Source of the DNA: Kitasatospora sp. GAS204B
GTDB lineage: Bacteria; Actinomycetota; Actinomycetes; Streptomycetales; Streptomycetaceae
Reading direction: 5' to 3'
DNA: 39,368 nucleotides
Assembly: GCF_029892155.1 (NCBI RefSeq)
Contig: NZ_JARZAG010000046.1
Coordinates: 1 to 39,368, forward strand
In this document: piece by piece, positions 1 through 7,961 of the stretch
Layout: each line of letters begins with the position of its first letter
Position numbering within the stretch: the first letter of the stretch is position 1
Made by a program: the position numbers and the translations under genes
Notes under the pieces: model-generated
Database searches by the model: none
What the model was told of the DNA's origin: nothing
Seen by the model: only the letters and a program-made list of their open reading frames with translations

Positions 1-93
1 GATCCGAGAACCGATCAACCCCCGACGACTTCAACTGACCCGGCCTTGGCATACCCCACCCAACGACCAGAACCCACCAAAGTCACCGGTATT

Positions 94-288
94 GGTCCTA
101 AGGCGCGTCTTCAAAGTCCCGCCGGGTCCGCGACGCCGGGCATCCCGCCTGGACGCACGCCCGGATCGCCCAAGTACGACCCAGTACGAGGACGACCCGG
201 GCGCACGCCCAACCGGGCGCCCAACGGCGCGGACCGATCCGACGCGACTTTGAAGACGCGCCCTAGGACCGTCCGCCGCCCTAGGACC
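94..288. repeat. Palindromic intergenic element
   Basis: Two 25-base arms at 94-118 and 246-270 are reverse complements with a single mismatch (core GCGCGTCTTCAAAGTC against GACTTTGAAGACGCGC). Shorter complementary blocks continue inward (GGTCCGCG against CGCGGACC), so the segment could form one long imperfect hairpin. CCCTAGGACC occurs at 261-270 and again at 279-288. Open frames on both strands here look like shadows and no gene is called. From memory, similar translated strings occur as spurious ORFs in streptomycete intergenic regions, which suggests a dispersed repeat; that has not been checked. Confidence 0.6.
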
Positions 289-355
289 ATCGAACCAACC
301 CCGCCCAAGCCCCGAGCCCGATTCCGCGCGGCGTGGGCAGCGGGAGAGTTTCTCC

Positions 356-1135
356 ATGGACATCACAGCTTCCGCCATCGCTCCCCGGCCCCTCGTCGCC
401 GTCGTCACCGGCGGCTCGCGCGGTCTCGGCCTGGAACTCGCCCGCGCGTTGGCAACCGACGGCTGGCAGTTGGTGATCACCGCCCGCAACCCCGAGGAGC
501 TCTCGGTCGCCGAAGTGGCGCTGAGCCCGCTCACCACCGTGGTCGCGTTGGCCGGATCGGTGGTGGACGACGATCACCGCGCCCACGTCGCGGCCGCCGC
601 TTCCCAGCTCGGCGGGGCCGCGCTGCTGATCAACAACGCCTCCACCCTGAACGGTTCGACGGACGAGAGCGCCGAGCCGCTGCCGAGCCTCGCCGAGTTC
701 CCGCTGCCCGACCTGCTGGAGACCTTCGAGGTCAACGCGCTGGCCCCGATCGCCCTCACCCAGCTGCTGCTTCCGCAACTGCGCCAGCACGCGGGCGCGG
801 TGCTCAACATCAGCTCGGACGCCGCGGTCGAGGCGTACCCGGGCTGGGGCGGTTACGGCGCCGCCAAGGCCGCGTTGGACCATGCCTCCGCCGTCCTGGC
901 CGAGGAGGAGCCGCAGTTGCGGGTCTGGGCCGTCGACCCCGGCGACCTGCGGACCCGGCTGCACCAGCAGGCCTTCCCGGACGCCGACCTCGCCGAACTG
1001 CCGCTGCCGATCAGCGTCGTCCCCGCCTTCCGCAGCCTGTGGCGCGACCGCCCGGCATCGGGCCGCTACCGAGCCGCCGAGCTGCCCGCCGAACCGGTCG
1101 CCGTCGTCAACACAACTGTCCCGGAAGGGGTCTGA
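356..1135 (+). CDS. SDR family NAD(P)-dependent oxidoreductase
   Basis: This is a 259-residue classical short-chain dehydrogenase/reductase. The Rossmann dinucleotide motif TGGSRGLG lies at residues 18-25, NNAS at 93-96, a catalytic serine in the NISSDAA stretch near 155, and the YxxxK pair at Tyr167 and Lys171. Length is normal for the classical family. The ATG at 356 follows a purine-rich GGGAGAG. The stop is one base before the start of the QueA-like gene, so the two are surely co-transcribed. The substrate cannot be read from sequence. The pairing with a QueA homologue suggests, but does not show, that it acts in the same pathway. Confidence 0.9.
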   Translation: MDITASAIAPRPLVAVVTGGSRGLGLELARALATDGWQLVITARNPEELSVAEVALSPLTTVVALAGSVVDDDHRAHVAAAASQLGGAALLINNASTLNGSTDESAEPLPSLAEFPLPDLLETFEVNALAPIALTQLLLPQLRQHAGAVLNISSDAAVEAYPGWGGYGAAKAALDHASAVLAEEEPQLRVWAVDPGDLRTRLHQQAFPDADLAELPLPISVVPAFRSLWRDRPASGRYRAAELPAEPVAVVNTTVPEGV

Positions 1136-1136
1136 C

Positions 1137-2282
1137 ATGACGACAGCACTGTTCGGTAGCACCGGTGTTCGGCTTGCGGACTCGGACGCTCAGCTCGCCG
1201 GACCGGAACCCGTGCTGCCGTCCAGCCTGGAATTCGTCGTTCCGCCCGAACTCTCCGCCCACGCCCCGGCCGAGGCGCGGGGCCTGCGCCGCGACGGCGT
1301 GCGGTTGCTGGTCGGCCGGGGCGGTCGGCAGGCGGTGCCGAGTGCCGAACACCACCGCTTCACGCAGCTGCCCGAGGTGCTGCGCCCAGGCGACCTGTTG
1401 GTGGTCAACAACTCGGCCACGCTGCCCGCTGCCCTGCCCGCCCGGCTGCCCGACGGCGGCGAGATCACCCTGCACGTCTCCGCCACCCACCCGGACCCGC
1501 GTGGTGCCCACCTGGTCGAGCTGCGCCGGACCGGGCGGGACGGCGCAGCCGCCGAATACCTCACGCCGGCCGACAACCCGGCCCGATCGGGCCTGCGGCT
1601 GAGCCTGCCGGCCGGCGGCGAGGCGGTCCTGACCGAGGCGTACACGCCACGGCTCTGGTACGCCCGGCTTGCCGTGCCCGGCCGGCTTCCCGACTACCTG
1701 GCGGGGCACGGCAAGGCGATCCGGTACGGCTATGTGGACCAGGACTGGCCGGTAAGCGCTTACCAGACGGTCTTCGCCGCCGAACCCGGTAGCAGCGAAA
1801 TGCCCAGCGCCGCCCGTCCGTTCACCGACGCCCTGGTCAGCGCCCTGGTCGCGCGCGGCGTCCTGATCGCCCCGATCACCCTGCACACCGGTGTCGCCTC
1901 CCCGGAGGCCCACGAGGCGCCCTATCCGGAGCGTTTCCGGGTCCCCGCTGCCACCGCCGCGCTGGTCAACCACGTCCGAGCCACCGGCGGTCGGGTCATC
2001 GCGGTCGGCACCACCGCGGTCCGCGCCCTCGAATCCGCCACCACCCCCGACGGCCGCAGCCATCCTGCGGACGGCTGGACCGACCTGGTCATCACGCCCG
2101 CCCGTGGCGTCCGCGCGGTGGACGGCCTGCTCACCGGCTGGCACGAACCGCGCGCCTCGCACCTGCTGATGCTCGAAGCCATCGCCGGCCGCCCCCTGCT
2201 GGAACTCTGCTACCGCGAGGCACTGGCCGGGCGCTACCTGTGGCACGAGTTCGGGGACGTGAACCTGCTGCTGCCGGAGTGA
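1137..2282 (+). CDS. QueA-like S-adenosylmethionine:tRNA ribosyltransferase-isomerase family protein
   Basis: This 381-residue protein carries the order of conserved blocks of the QueA family: a LRPGDLLVVNNSATLPA block, APITLHTGVASPE, GGRVIAVGTTAVRALES, a TDLVITPARG block, and HLLMLEAIAG near the C-terminus. QueA transfers the ribosyl moiety of SAM to 7-aminomethyl-7-deazaguanine in tRNA to give epoxyqueuosine. The ATG at 1137 is preferred over upstream in-frame starts because GGAAGGGG sits 7-14 bases upstream and it follows the SDR stop by one base. No tgt, queC/D/E/F or queG gene lies nearby, so true queuosine function is uncertain and a paralogue with a different substrate is possible. Confidence 0.8.
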   Translation: MTTALFGSTGVRLADSDAQLAGPEPVLPSSLEFVVPPELSAHAPAEARGLRRDGVRLLVGRGGRQAVPSAEHHRFTQLPEVLRPGDLLVVNNSATLPAALPARLPDGGEITLHVSATHPDPRGAHLVELRRTGRDGAAAEYLTPADNPARSGLRLSLPAGGEAVLTEAYTPRLWYARLAVPGRLPDYLAGHGKAIRYGYVDQDWPVSAYQTVFAAEPGSSEMPSAARPFTDALVSALVARGVLIAPITLHTGVASPEAHEAPYPERFRVPAATAALVNHVRATGGRVIAVGTTAVRALESATTPDGRSHPADGWTDLVITPARGVRAVDGLLTGWHEPRASHLLMLEAIAGRPLLELCYREALAGRYLWHEFGDVNLLLPE

Positions 2283-2326
2283 GAGCCTGGTGGCAACGTC
2301 CCCGGGCCATCCGAGCGCCGCACACC

Positions 2327-2368
2327 CGGCCCGACCCGTCCGGCCCGACCCGTCCGGCCCGACCCGGC
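2327..2368. repeat. 14-bp tandem repeat in convergent gap
   Basis: CGGCCCGACCCGTC is repeated exactly at 2327-2340 and 2341-2354, and a third, partly degenerate unit follows to 2368. It fills the gap between the convergent queA-like and serine hydrolase genes. No convincing terminator hairpin is visible in this gap. Confidence 0.7.
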
Positions 2369-2393
2369 CTGTCCGGCCCGTGCGCGCTCCTGC

Positions 2394-3614
2394 TCAGTCG
2401 CCCAGCGCCTGGTAGGTCGAGGTCCAGAAATCCTGAACGACCGTGGCCGTGGTCGGCGAGGTGAACGCCCGCTGGGTGAGCAGGACGCCGATCACCTGGT
2501 CCGTCGGGTCCACGGCCCAGGCCGTGCCCAGCCCGCCGGTCCAGCCGTACTGGCCGACCGGGTGTCCGAGATCGGTGCGCCGGGTGACCACCGAGCCGCC
2601 GAAGCCCCAGCCGTCCGAGTCGAGGAAGCCGGAGACGAGACTGGAAAGCGCTTTCTGTTCCGGCGTCAGCTGATCGGTGGTCAGCAACTCGACCGAGGCG
2701 CGAGAGAGGATCCGCTCACCGTCCGCCCGGCCGCCGTCGAGCAGCATCCGGCCGAACCTGTGGAAGTCGTCGACGGTGGAGACCAGTCCGGCGGCTCCTG
2801 CCTGGAACGCCGGGGGAGCGGCCCACTCGCCACCGACCGCCTCGTCATAGACGGTGAGCGCGCCGGTGGCGGGGTCGTCCCAGTAGGCGGTGGCGAAGCG
2901 GTCCAGCTGGTCGGGCGTGACCGAGAACGCGGTGCTGGTCATGCCCAGTGGTTCGAAGAGGCGCTCGCGCAGGAACTCCCCGAAGGCCTGACCGCTGGCC
3001 CGGGCGATCAGCACGCCGAGCACGTCGGAACCCGTGTTGTAGAGCCAGCGCTCGCCAGGCTGGTACATCAGCGGCAGCGTGCCGAGCCGGCGCAGCCACT
3101 CGTCCGGCTCGGGCACCAGGGAGGGGCGCGGAGCCCCCTGGCCGAGGTCGAGCGCGTCCATCGCCTGCTGGATGGGGTAGCTGCCGGGCGGGGCCATCAG
3201 GACGCCGGTCCCCATCCGGAAGGTGAGCAGGTCGCGCACCGTGATCGGGCGGTGGGCGGGGACGGTGTCGTCCAGCGGGCCGTCCAGGTGCCGCAGCACC
3301 CGGCGGTCGGCCAGCTCGGGGAGCAGTTCGTCGACCGGATCGTCGAGGCGCAGGCGGCACTCCTCGATGAGGATCATGGTGGCGACGGCGGTGACCGGTT
3401 TGCTCATCGAGGAGACCCGGAACAGCGTGTCCCGGGCCATCGCGCCACCGCCGATCGACCGTGCACCGATCGCCTCGACGTGCACCTCGTCACCCCGCGC
3501 CACCAGGGCGACCAGTCCGGGTACCCCACCGTGCTCGACGTGACCGGTCAGGACGTCACGCAGTCGGTCCAGGCGGTTCTCGATGAAGCCCTTGCGGTGG
3601 CTTGCGGGGATCAT
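2394..3614 (-). CDS. Serine hydrolase, beta-lactamase class C/esterase family
   Basis: This is a 406-residue protein of the PBP-like serine hydrolase family that includes class C beta-lactamases and EstB-type esterases. The catalytic SxxK (SMSK) is at Ser69-Lys72, and WLYNTGSD provides the tyrosine motif in its usual place. No signal peptide is seen with the chosen start, so a cytoplasmic esterase or amidase-like role is more likely than secreted beta-lactamase activity. The ATG at 3614 follows AGAAAGG; a longer frame to 3731 lacks a ribosome binding site and adds a basic, unrelated stretch. It diverges from the methyltransferase gene across 220 bases. Substrate unknown. Confidence 0.87.
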   Translation of the reverse strand: MIPASHRKGFIENRLDRLRDVLTGHVEHGGVPGLVALVARGDEVHVEAIGARSIGGGAMARDTLFRVSSMSKPVTAVATMILIEECRLRLDDPVDELLPELADRRVLRHLDGPLDDTVPAHRPITVRDLLTFRMGTGVLMAPPGSYPIQQAMDALDLGQGAPRPSLVPEPDEWLRRLGTLPLMYQPGERWLYNTGSDVLGVLIARASGQAFGEFLRERLFEPLGMTSTAFSVTPDQLDRFATAYWDDPATGALTVYDEAVGGEWAAPPAFQAGAAGLVSTVDDFHRFGRMLLDGGRADGERILSRASVELLTTDQLTPEQKALSSLVSGFLDSDGWGFGGSVVTRRTDLGHPVGQYGWTGGLGTAWAVDPTDQVIGVLLTQRAFTSPTTATVVQDFWTSTYQALGD

Positions 3615-3834
3615 GTCGGCCTTTCTGTCGTAGTTGTGACTGACCGTCAGAAGATGTGCCGGCGATCCTCTCAGTCGCGACCGACGATCCGGGGTAAGCA
3701 CACCGGGTCGGCGCAGCACCGGCGTGCGCACCCGCGCCTGCCGCGCGCTGAGCCCGCACTGGTCGGGCGGGTGCCTGGCGCCGGCCCACCGGGGTGCGCC
3801 GCAGCACGGCGCGAACGGCTAGCCTGGGCGGACA

Positions 3835-5037
3835 ATGAACCGTTTCAGCACGTCATGGGGCGAGCTCGAGCTCACCCGCTTCCCCGAGGACCCGCGCGAG
3901 CAGCTGCGCGCCTGGGACGCCGCCGACGAGTACCTGCTGCGCCACCTGCACGGTGACCCGGAGCTGCCCGCGCCGCCCAGCGGCGCACCCGGCGGCGAGC
4001 CGCGCGGCACCGTGGTCGTCCTCGGCGACCGCTGGGGCACGCTGGTCACGGCGCTCGCCACCGGACTCGCCACGACGCAGCCGCCGACCACCCTGACGCA
4101 GCTCGGCGATTCCTACCTCGCCCAGCAGGCGACCCGCGCCAACCTCGCCCGCAACAACCTCGCCCCGAACGCCGTTCACCTGCTGGCCGGCACCGACACC
4201 CCGCCGGCGCGGATCGACGTCCTGCTGGTCCGGATGCCCAAGAGCCTCGCGTACCTCGAGGACCAGCTGCACCGCCTCGCGCCCGCGCTCCACCCGCAGA
4301 CCGTGGTGATCGGCACCGGGATGGTCACCGAGATCCACACCTCCACCCTCCAGCTCTTCGAGCGGATCATCGGTCCCACCCGCACCTCGCTCGCGGTCAA
4401 GAAGGCGCGGCTGATCTTCAGCACCCCCGACCCGGCACTCGCCCGCACCGCGAGTCCCTGGCCGCACACCTACGCCCTGCCCGCCGGCCTCGGCCCGGTC
4501 TCCGGGCGGACCGTGGTCAACCACGCCGGGATCTTCTGCGCCGACCGGCTGGACATCGGCACCCGGTTCCTCCTCCAGCACCTGCCCGCCCGCCAGGGCC
4601 ACGAGCAGGTGGTCGACCTCGGCTGCGGCAACGGCGTGGTCGGCACGGCGGCCGCGCTGGCCAACCCGGCGGCCGAAGTCACCTTCATCGACGAGTCGTT
4701 CGCCGCCGTCGCCTCCGCCGAGGCCACCTTCCGGGCCAACACGCCGCCGGACGCGGTCGCCCACTTCCAGGCGGGCGACGCGCTGGCCGCCGTGCCGGCC
4801 GGCTCGGTCGACCTGGTCCTCAACAACCCGCCCTTCCACTCCCACCAGGCCACCACCGACACCACCGCCTGGCAGATGTTCGCCGGTGCCCGGCGTGCCC
4901 TGCGCCCGGGTGGTGAACTCTGGGTGGTCGGCAACCGCCACCTGGCGTACCACGTCAAGCTCCGCAAGCTCTTCGGCAACTGCCAGACGGTCGCCGGGAA
5001 CCCGAAGTTCGTGATCCTGCGAGCGGTGAAGCGGTAG
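3835..5037 (+). CDS. RlmG/RsmC-type class I SAM methyltransferase, probably 23S rRNA guanine-N2
   Basis: A 400-residue protein with an inactive-looking N-terminal MTase-like half and a C-terminal catalytic half, the architecture of RlmG and RsmC. The N-terminal half carries the RlmG-like RMPKSLAYLEDQL and SLAVKKARLIF blocks. The C-terminal half has the SAM-binding DLGCGNG (residues 261-267) and the NPPF catalytic motif at 331-334, followed by a WVVGNRHLAYH strand typical of this family. RlmG methylates G1835 of E. coli 23S rRNA at N2; the exact target here is inferred from family resemblance. It is monocistronic, with divergent and relic neighbours. Confidence 0.87.
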   Translation: MNRFSTSWGELELTRFPEDPREQLRAWDAADEYLLRHLHGDPELPAPPSGAPGGEPRGTVVVLGDRWGTLVTALATGLATTQPPTTLTQLGDSYLAQQATRANLARNNLAPNAVHLLAGTDTPPARIDVLLVRMPKSLAYLEDQLHRLAPALHPQTVVIGTGMVTEIHTSTLQLFERIIGPTRTSLAVKKARLIFSTPDPALARTASPWPHTYALPAGLGPVSGRTVVNHAGIFCADRLDIGTRFLLQHLPARQGHEQVVDLGCGNGVVGTAAALANPAAEVTFIDESFAAVASAEATFRANTPPDAVAHFQAGDALAAVPAGSVDLVLNNPPFHSHQATTDTTAWQMFAGARRALRPGGELWVVGNRHLAYHVKLRKLFGNCQTVAGNPKFVILRAVKR

Positions 5038-5072
5038 CGGCCTGCCGGCCGCCGTGCCGGCCCGGCCCGGCC

Positions 5073-5250
5073 TCAACTCCCGCCGGCGGGCCCGCCCTCC
5101 GCGTCGCCGCGCAGGATCCACGGCTCGCCGGGCCGTGTCGGGCGCTGCGTCACCATGCGCAGCACCGTGGTCTCCCCGACCGGCTCGATCAGCAGCAGTC
5201 CGGCGGAGGCGTGGGAGTCGGCGCGTAACCACCCGGCCGGCTGCGGCGGG
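5073..5250 (-). pseudogene. 3' relic of an unidentified protein-coding gene
   Basis: On the minus strand, about 55 codons ending at TGA (5075-5073) have strongly coding-like composition: nearly all third positions are G or C, with runs such as CTG CTG CTG ATC GAG CCG GTC. They encode a sensible-looking C-terminal tail (...ADSHASAGLLLIEPVGE..., then ...GEPWILRGDAEGG). Upstream of about 5250 the frame loses this character, and no ribosome binding site precedes any start. I read it as the tail of a gene truncated next to the VOC-to-SnoaL cassette. I do not recognise the family. An alternative is a very short real gene with a non-standard start. Confidence 0.45.
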
Positions 5251-5304
5251 TGAGATCCTGGTGCGGCCGGCCCTGCAGTCCCACGTTGAGAGTAGGTTTC
5301 GTCA

Positions 5305-5685
5305 ATGGCATGCCGTATCAGTGAGTTCGTGCTCAAGTGCCACAACCCCGAGGCGCTGGCGCGGTTCTGGTGCGAGGTCCTGGACTTCGTAGAGCTCGAT
5401 CGCGAGGCGGAGGTCTACGTCGAGATCGGTCCGCGCGAAGGGTTCGGCGGCCCGCAGCCGACGATCTTCCTCATCCGCAGCGACGAGCCGAAGACTGGGC
5501 ATGCCCGGCTGCATATCGACGTCAACCCCACCGACCGCGATCAGGACGCCGAACTCGAGCGCCTGCTGGCTGCCGGGGCCGAGCTCGTCGACGTCGGTCA
5601 GCCCGCGGAGGCGTCCTGGCACGTCCTCGTCGATCCGGAAGGCAACGAGTTCTGCCTGCTCAAGCGCCGCCTCGCCCCGCTCTGA
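5305..5685 (+). CDS. VOC family protein (glyoxalase/bleomycin-resistance fold)
   Basis: A 126-residue single-domain vicinal oxygen chelate protein with two beta-alpha-beta-beta-beta halves. The N-terminal half begins EFVLKCHNPEALARFWCEVL and the second half ends VLVDPEGNEFCLLKR, the hallmark C-terminal strand of small actinobacterial VOC proteins. The GHARLHIDVN stretch supplies a central histidine. Such proteins include lyases, dioxygenases and drug-binding proteins; nothing here fixes the substrate. The ATG at 5305 has only a weak upstream GAGAGTAGG. It converges on the MBL-fold gene with a 32-base gap. Confidence 0.88.
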   Translation: MACRISEFVLKCHNPEALARFWCEVLDFVELDREAEVYVEIGPREGFGGPQPTIFLIRSDEPKTGHARLHIDVNPTDRDQDAELERLLAAGAELVDVGQPAEASWHVLVDPEGNEFCLLKRRLAPL

Positions 5686-5717
5686 CAGCCGGTCAATCCG
5701 ATCGTTGTTGTCGGACG

Positions 5718-6581
5718 TCACTGTCCTGACGCCTTGGCCCGCTTCGCCCCGCCCCACAGCGAGCCCGGGTTCGCCCGGTTCGGGTACAGCGCGAGCATCG
5801 CCTCGTACAGTTCGGCCGCGCTCTGCGTCTCGGCGTCGAGCCGGTTGAAGTCCGCGAGGTAGTTCCTGGTCTCGGCCAGGATCTTCGGGTCGTCGGGCAG
5901 GTCGGGGTTCTTGTGGCCGGCGACGACGAAGGCGGGGTCGAGCGCGGCGAGCGTGTCGGTCGCGCGCATCCACTCCTCGCGCGACGCGGTGGTGGTCTCG
6001 CCCAGGTACTGGTGGATGCCGTTGTAGGCGACATCGCCGGCCACGACGAGCCGCAGCTCCGGCACCCACAGCGCGGTGCTGCCCGCGCAGTCGGTGAAGC
6101 CGGTCTCGACCGACCGCAGCGGGTGGCCTTCGAGGGCGAACGTGTCGCCGTCCAGGACCTCCGGGAAGACCTGCGGCTGCGGGACCTGCCCGGGAAAGCG
6201 CGAGGTCCAGAAGGTATCGAGGTAGGGCGGCGTGCCCTCGAACCTCGCCTTGGCCACGGCTGCGGCAGTTGCAACCGCCTTGGCCTTGGGAAATGCCTCG
6301 AGGAGCTGCTTCACGCCGAAGCCGTGGTCGCCGTGGCCGTGCGTGATGTAGACGTAGGCCAGGTTGCGGTCGTGCGCCTTCACCCAGTCGACGAGCTGTT
6401 GGTTCTGTTCGACGGTGAGGAACGTGTCGACCAGCGCGGCGTCACGCTCACCGAAGATCAACGTCGCAGTGTTGACCACCCACTGGAGATCCTCCCTGGT
6501 GCCGGGCGGCAGGTCGCGGGTCAGACCCGACCGGCGCACGCACAAGGTTTCGTACCGCAGCGCTGAGGTGGCTTCCGGCAT
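5718..6581 (-). CDS. MBL-fold metallo-hydrolase
   Basis: A 287-residue metallo-beta-lactamase-fold hydrolase. The dinuclear metal motif HGHGDH occupies residues 81-86 (His81, His83, Asp85, His86); the third histidine position falls in the FTDCAGSTALWV region, where the usual His is not obvious, the bridging aspartate is in VVAGDVAYN and the last ligand in VAGHKN. The family covers thioesterases, lactonases, glyoxalase II-like and sulfatase-like enzymes; substrate unknown. Start at 6581 follows GGAAGGGA on the minus strand. It lies 192 bases downstream of the tetR gene on the same strand and is a likely member of that repressor's regulon. Confidence 0.88.
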   Translation of the reverse strand: MPEATSALRYETLCVRRSGLTRDLPPGTREDLQWVVNTATLIFGERDAALVDTFLTVEQNQQLVDWVKAHDRNLAYVYITHGHGDHGFGVKQLLEAFPKAKAVATAAAVAKARFEGTPPYLDTFWTSRFPGQVPQPQVFPEVLDGDTFALEGHPLRSVETGFTDCAGSTALWVPELRLVVAGDVAYNGIHQYLGETTTASREEWMRATDTLAALDPAFVVAGHKNPDLPDDPKILAETRNYLADFNRLDAETQSAAELYEAMLALYPNRANPGSLWGGAKRAKASGQ

Positions 6582-6773
6582 GTCGTGGTCCCTTCCACTC
6601 TCGTTGAGATCCGGGCGGACGCACTGGGCCTGGCCGGTCGCGAGGTCGGCTTCGGAGCCCCGGGGGCCGGGGACTCGACGAGCCGCCGACCCGATCCACG
6701 AGCAATCCTGCTCGCCCGCATCCGATCCGCAACACGACTTCGGGCCCGCCGCCCCGCACCCGTCGCGGGGTGG

Positions 6774-7325
6774 CTACTCGGAACGCCGCGGGGACAGGCC
6801 GTCCAGCACTATGTCGACCGCTCTGTCCACGACGGTCCGGTCGCCACGGGCGTTGGCCAGCGCTCTGATCAGCAGGTAGACCTCATCTACCGTTGCGTCC
6901 GCGCGCACCTCACCGGCTTGCTGGCCGCGGGACAGCAACTCCTCAACGGCTTGGCGCACCATGGTGGCCGCAGCCTCCACCTCATCAGCGGAGCCTGTCG
7001 AGTCGGCGGGCTCCTCCAGCAACGCGACGAGCGCGAGCTTCGCCGGAGCGCCTGAGACCATCTCCCGGAACGTCTCCCGGAACGCCGCCCCGGCCTCGCC
7101 GCCCTCGCCCCGCGCCCGCGCTGTTTCGGCGAGCAGGGTGAGGTGCCGGACGATCGTGGCCTTGATCAGCGCCCGCTTGGTCGGGAAGTGCCGGAAGACG
7201 GTGCCGATTCCGACGCCGGCCCGGCGCGCGACCTCCTCGGTCGAGCCGGCGTTGCCGGACTCGCCGAAGACCTCTTCGGCCGCGGCCAGCACCCTGTCTC
7301 GATTCGCCCGCGCGTCGCTCCGCAT
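6774..7325 (-). CDS. TetR/AcrR family transcriptional repressor
   Basis: A 183-residue regulator. Residues 1-50 form the canonical TetR DNA-binding domain: helix 1 RANRDRVLAAAEEVF, recognition helix region VARRAGVGIGTVFRHFPTKRAL. The C-terminal ~130 residues are a helical ligand-binding domain with no recognisable specificity. It is transcribed divergently from the SnoaL-like gene, and the 120-base region between them holds two identical palindromes that are probable operators. Typical members are auto-repressors that release DNA on binding a small molecule; that behaviour is inferred here. Confidence 0.92.
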   Translation of the reverse strand: MRSDARANRDRVLAAAEEVFGESGNAGSTEEVARRAGVGIGTVFRHFPTKRALIKATIVRHLTLLAETARARGEGGEAGAAFRETFREMVSGAPAKLALVALLEEPADSTGSADEVEAAATMVRQAVEELLSRGQQAGEVRADATVDEVYLLIRALANARGDRTVVDRAVDIVLDGLSPRRSE

Positions 7326-7380
7326 CCCACCATCTTCCCTCCCCGGCAGCCTTGCTCCCGCAGGCCCCGGTGACCAAGTC

Positions 7381-7410
7381 TTGCTATCCGGAGTTTTGAC
7401 TCCGTATTAT
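7381..7410 (+). promoter_or_regulatory. Predicted promoter of SnoaL-like gene
   Basis: TTGCTA at 7381-7386 and TATTAT at 7405-7410 are 18 bases apart and resemble -35 and -10 boxes of the principal sigma factor. The first of two identical palindromes (7389-7404) fills the spacer, a standard position for repression. Confidence 0.55.
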
Positions 7411-7427
7411 TCGGAGTGAAGACTCCG
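7389..7427. promoter_or_regulatory. Paired TetR operator candidates
   Basis: The palindrome CGGAGT-N4-ACTCCG occurs twice, at 7389-7404 (spacer TTTG) and 7412-7427 (spacer GAAG). Both arms are identical in the two copies; only the 4-base spacers differ. Centres are 23 bp apart. They lie between the divergent tetR and SnoaL-like genes, so binding by the adjacent TetR protein, possibly as two dimers, is the natural reading. Confidence 0.72.
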
Positions 7428-7445
7428 CTTAGAAGGGTAACCAGG

Positions 7446-7880
7446 ATGCGAACCCCCGAAGACATGTTCCGTGCCATGCTCGACGGCGCCTGCCGGCTGC
7501 AGAACGGTGATCGCGACCAGATCGACGAGCTGGCCGGGTTCTACGCCGAAGAAACCGACGTGCGGCACCCGATGGCCCCGCTCGGCGACACCCCGATGAT
7601 CAGTCGCGAAGCACTCCGACAGCACTTCGCCGCGGCGGGGGCGGCTGGCCTGGCAGGCTTTCGCGTTGAGGATGTACGCGTCCATCACACTGCCGACCCC
7701 GAGGTGGTCATCGGCGAGTTCACTTACCGCGGCGACGCGGGCTGGGCCGCCCCGGGCATCATCGTCCTCCGGATCCGCGAAGGGCTGATCGTCGAGTCGC
7801 GGGACTACATCGACCATCTCGGGCTCGCTCGTGCCACGAATACGCTCGACGCCCTCTGTGCGCAGCTGACGAGCGCCTAG
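7446..7880 (+). CDS. SnoaL-like/NTF2-fold protein
   Basis: A 144-residue single-domain protein of the SnoaL/NTF2 cone-shaped alpha+beta barrel class: an N-terminal helix (PEDMFRAMLDGACRLQNGD), FYAEETDVRHPMAP, FRVEDVRVHH, and a C-terminal strand pair ending ESRDYIDHLGLA. Members include polyketide cyclases, ketosteroid isomerase-like enzymes and non-catalytic binding proteins, so no reaction is assigned. The ATG at 7446 is chosen because AGAAGGG lies 9-15 bases upstream; the in-frame GTG at 7416 would lie inside the second palindrome. Expression is probably controlled by the divergent TetR regulator. Confidence 0.85.
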   Translation: MRTPEDMFRAMLDGACRLQNGDRDQIDELAGFYAEETDVRHPMAPLGDTPMISREALRQHFAAAGAAGLAGFRVEDVRVHHTADPEVVIGEFTYRGDAGWAAPGIIVLRIREGLIVESRDYIDHLGLARATNTLDALCAQLTSA

Positions 7881-7961
7881 CCTGCGGCGGTCTGACGGAC
7901 CTGCTCCTGGTTGTTGTGCATGCCGACCGCCTGGCTGTCACGATCGACGCTGGACGCTCGG

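Noticed and set aside
46..1140. Long plus-strand ORF overlapping the SDR gene
   Set aside because: Arg/Pro-rich shadow frame; the SDR frame has all family motifs and a ribosome binding site.
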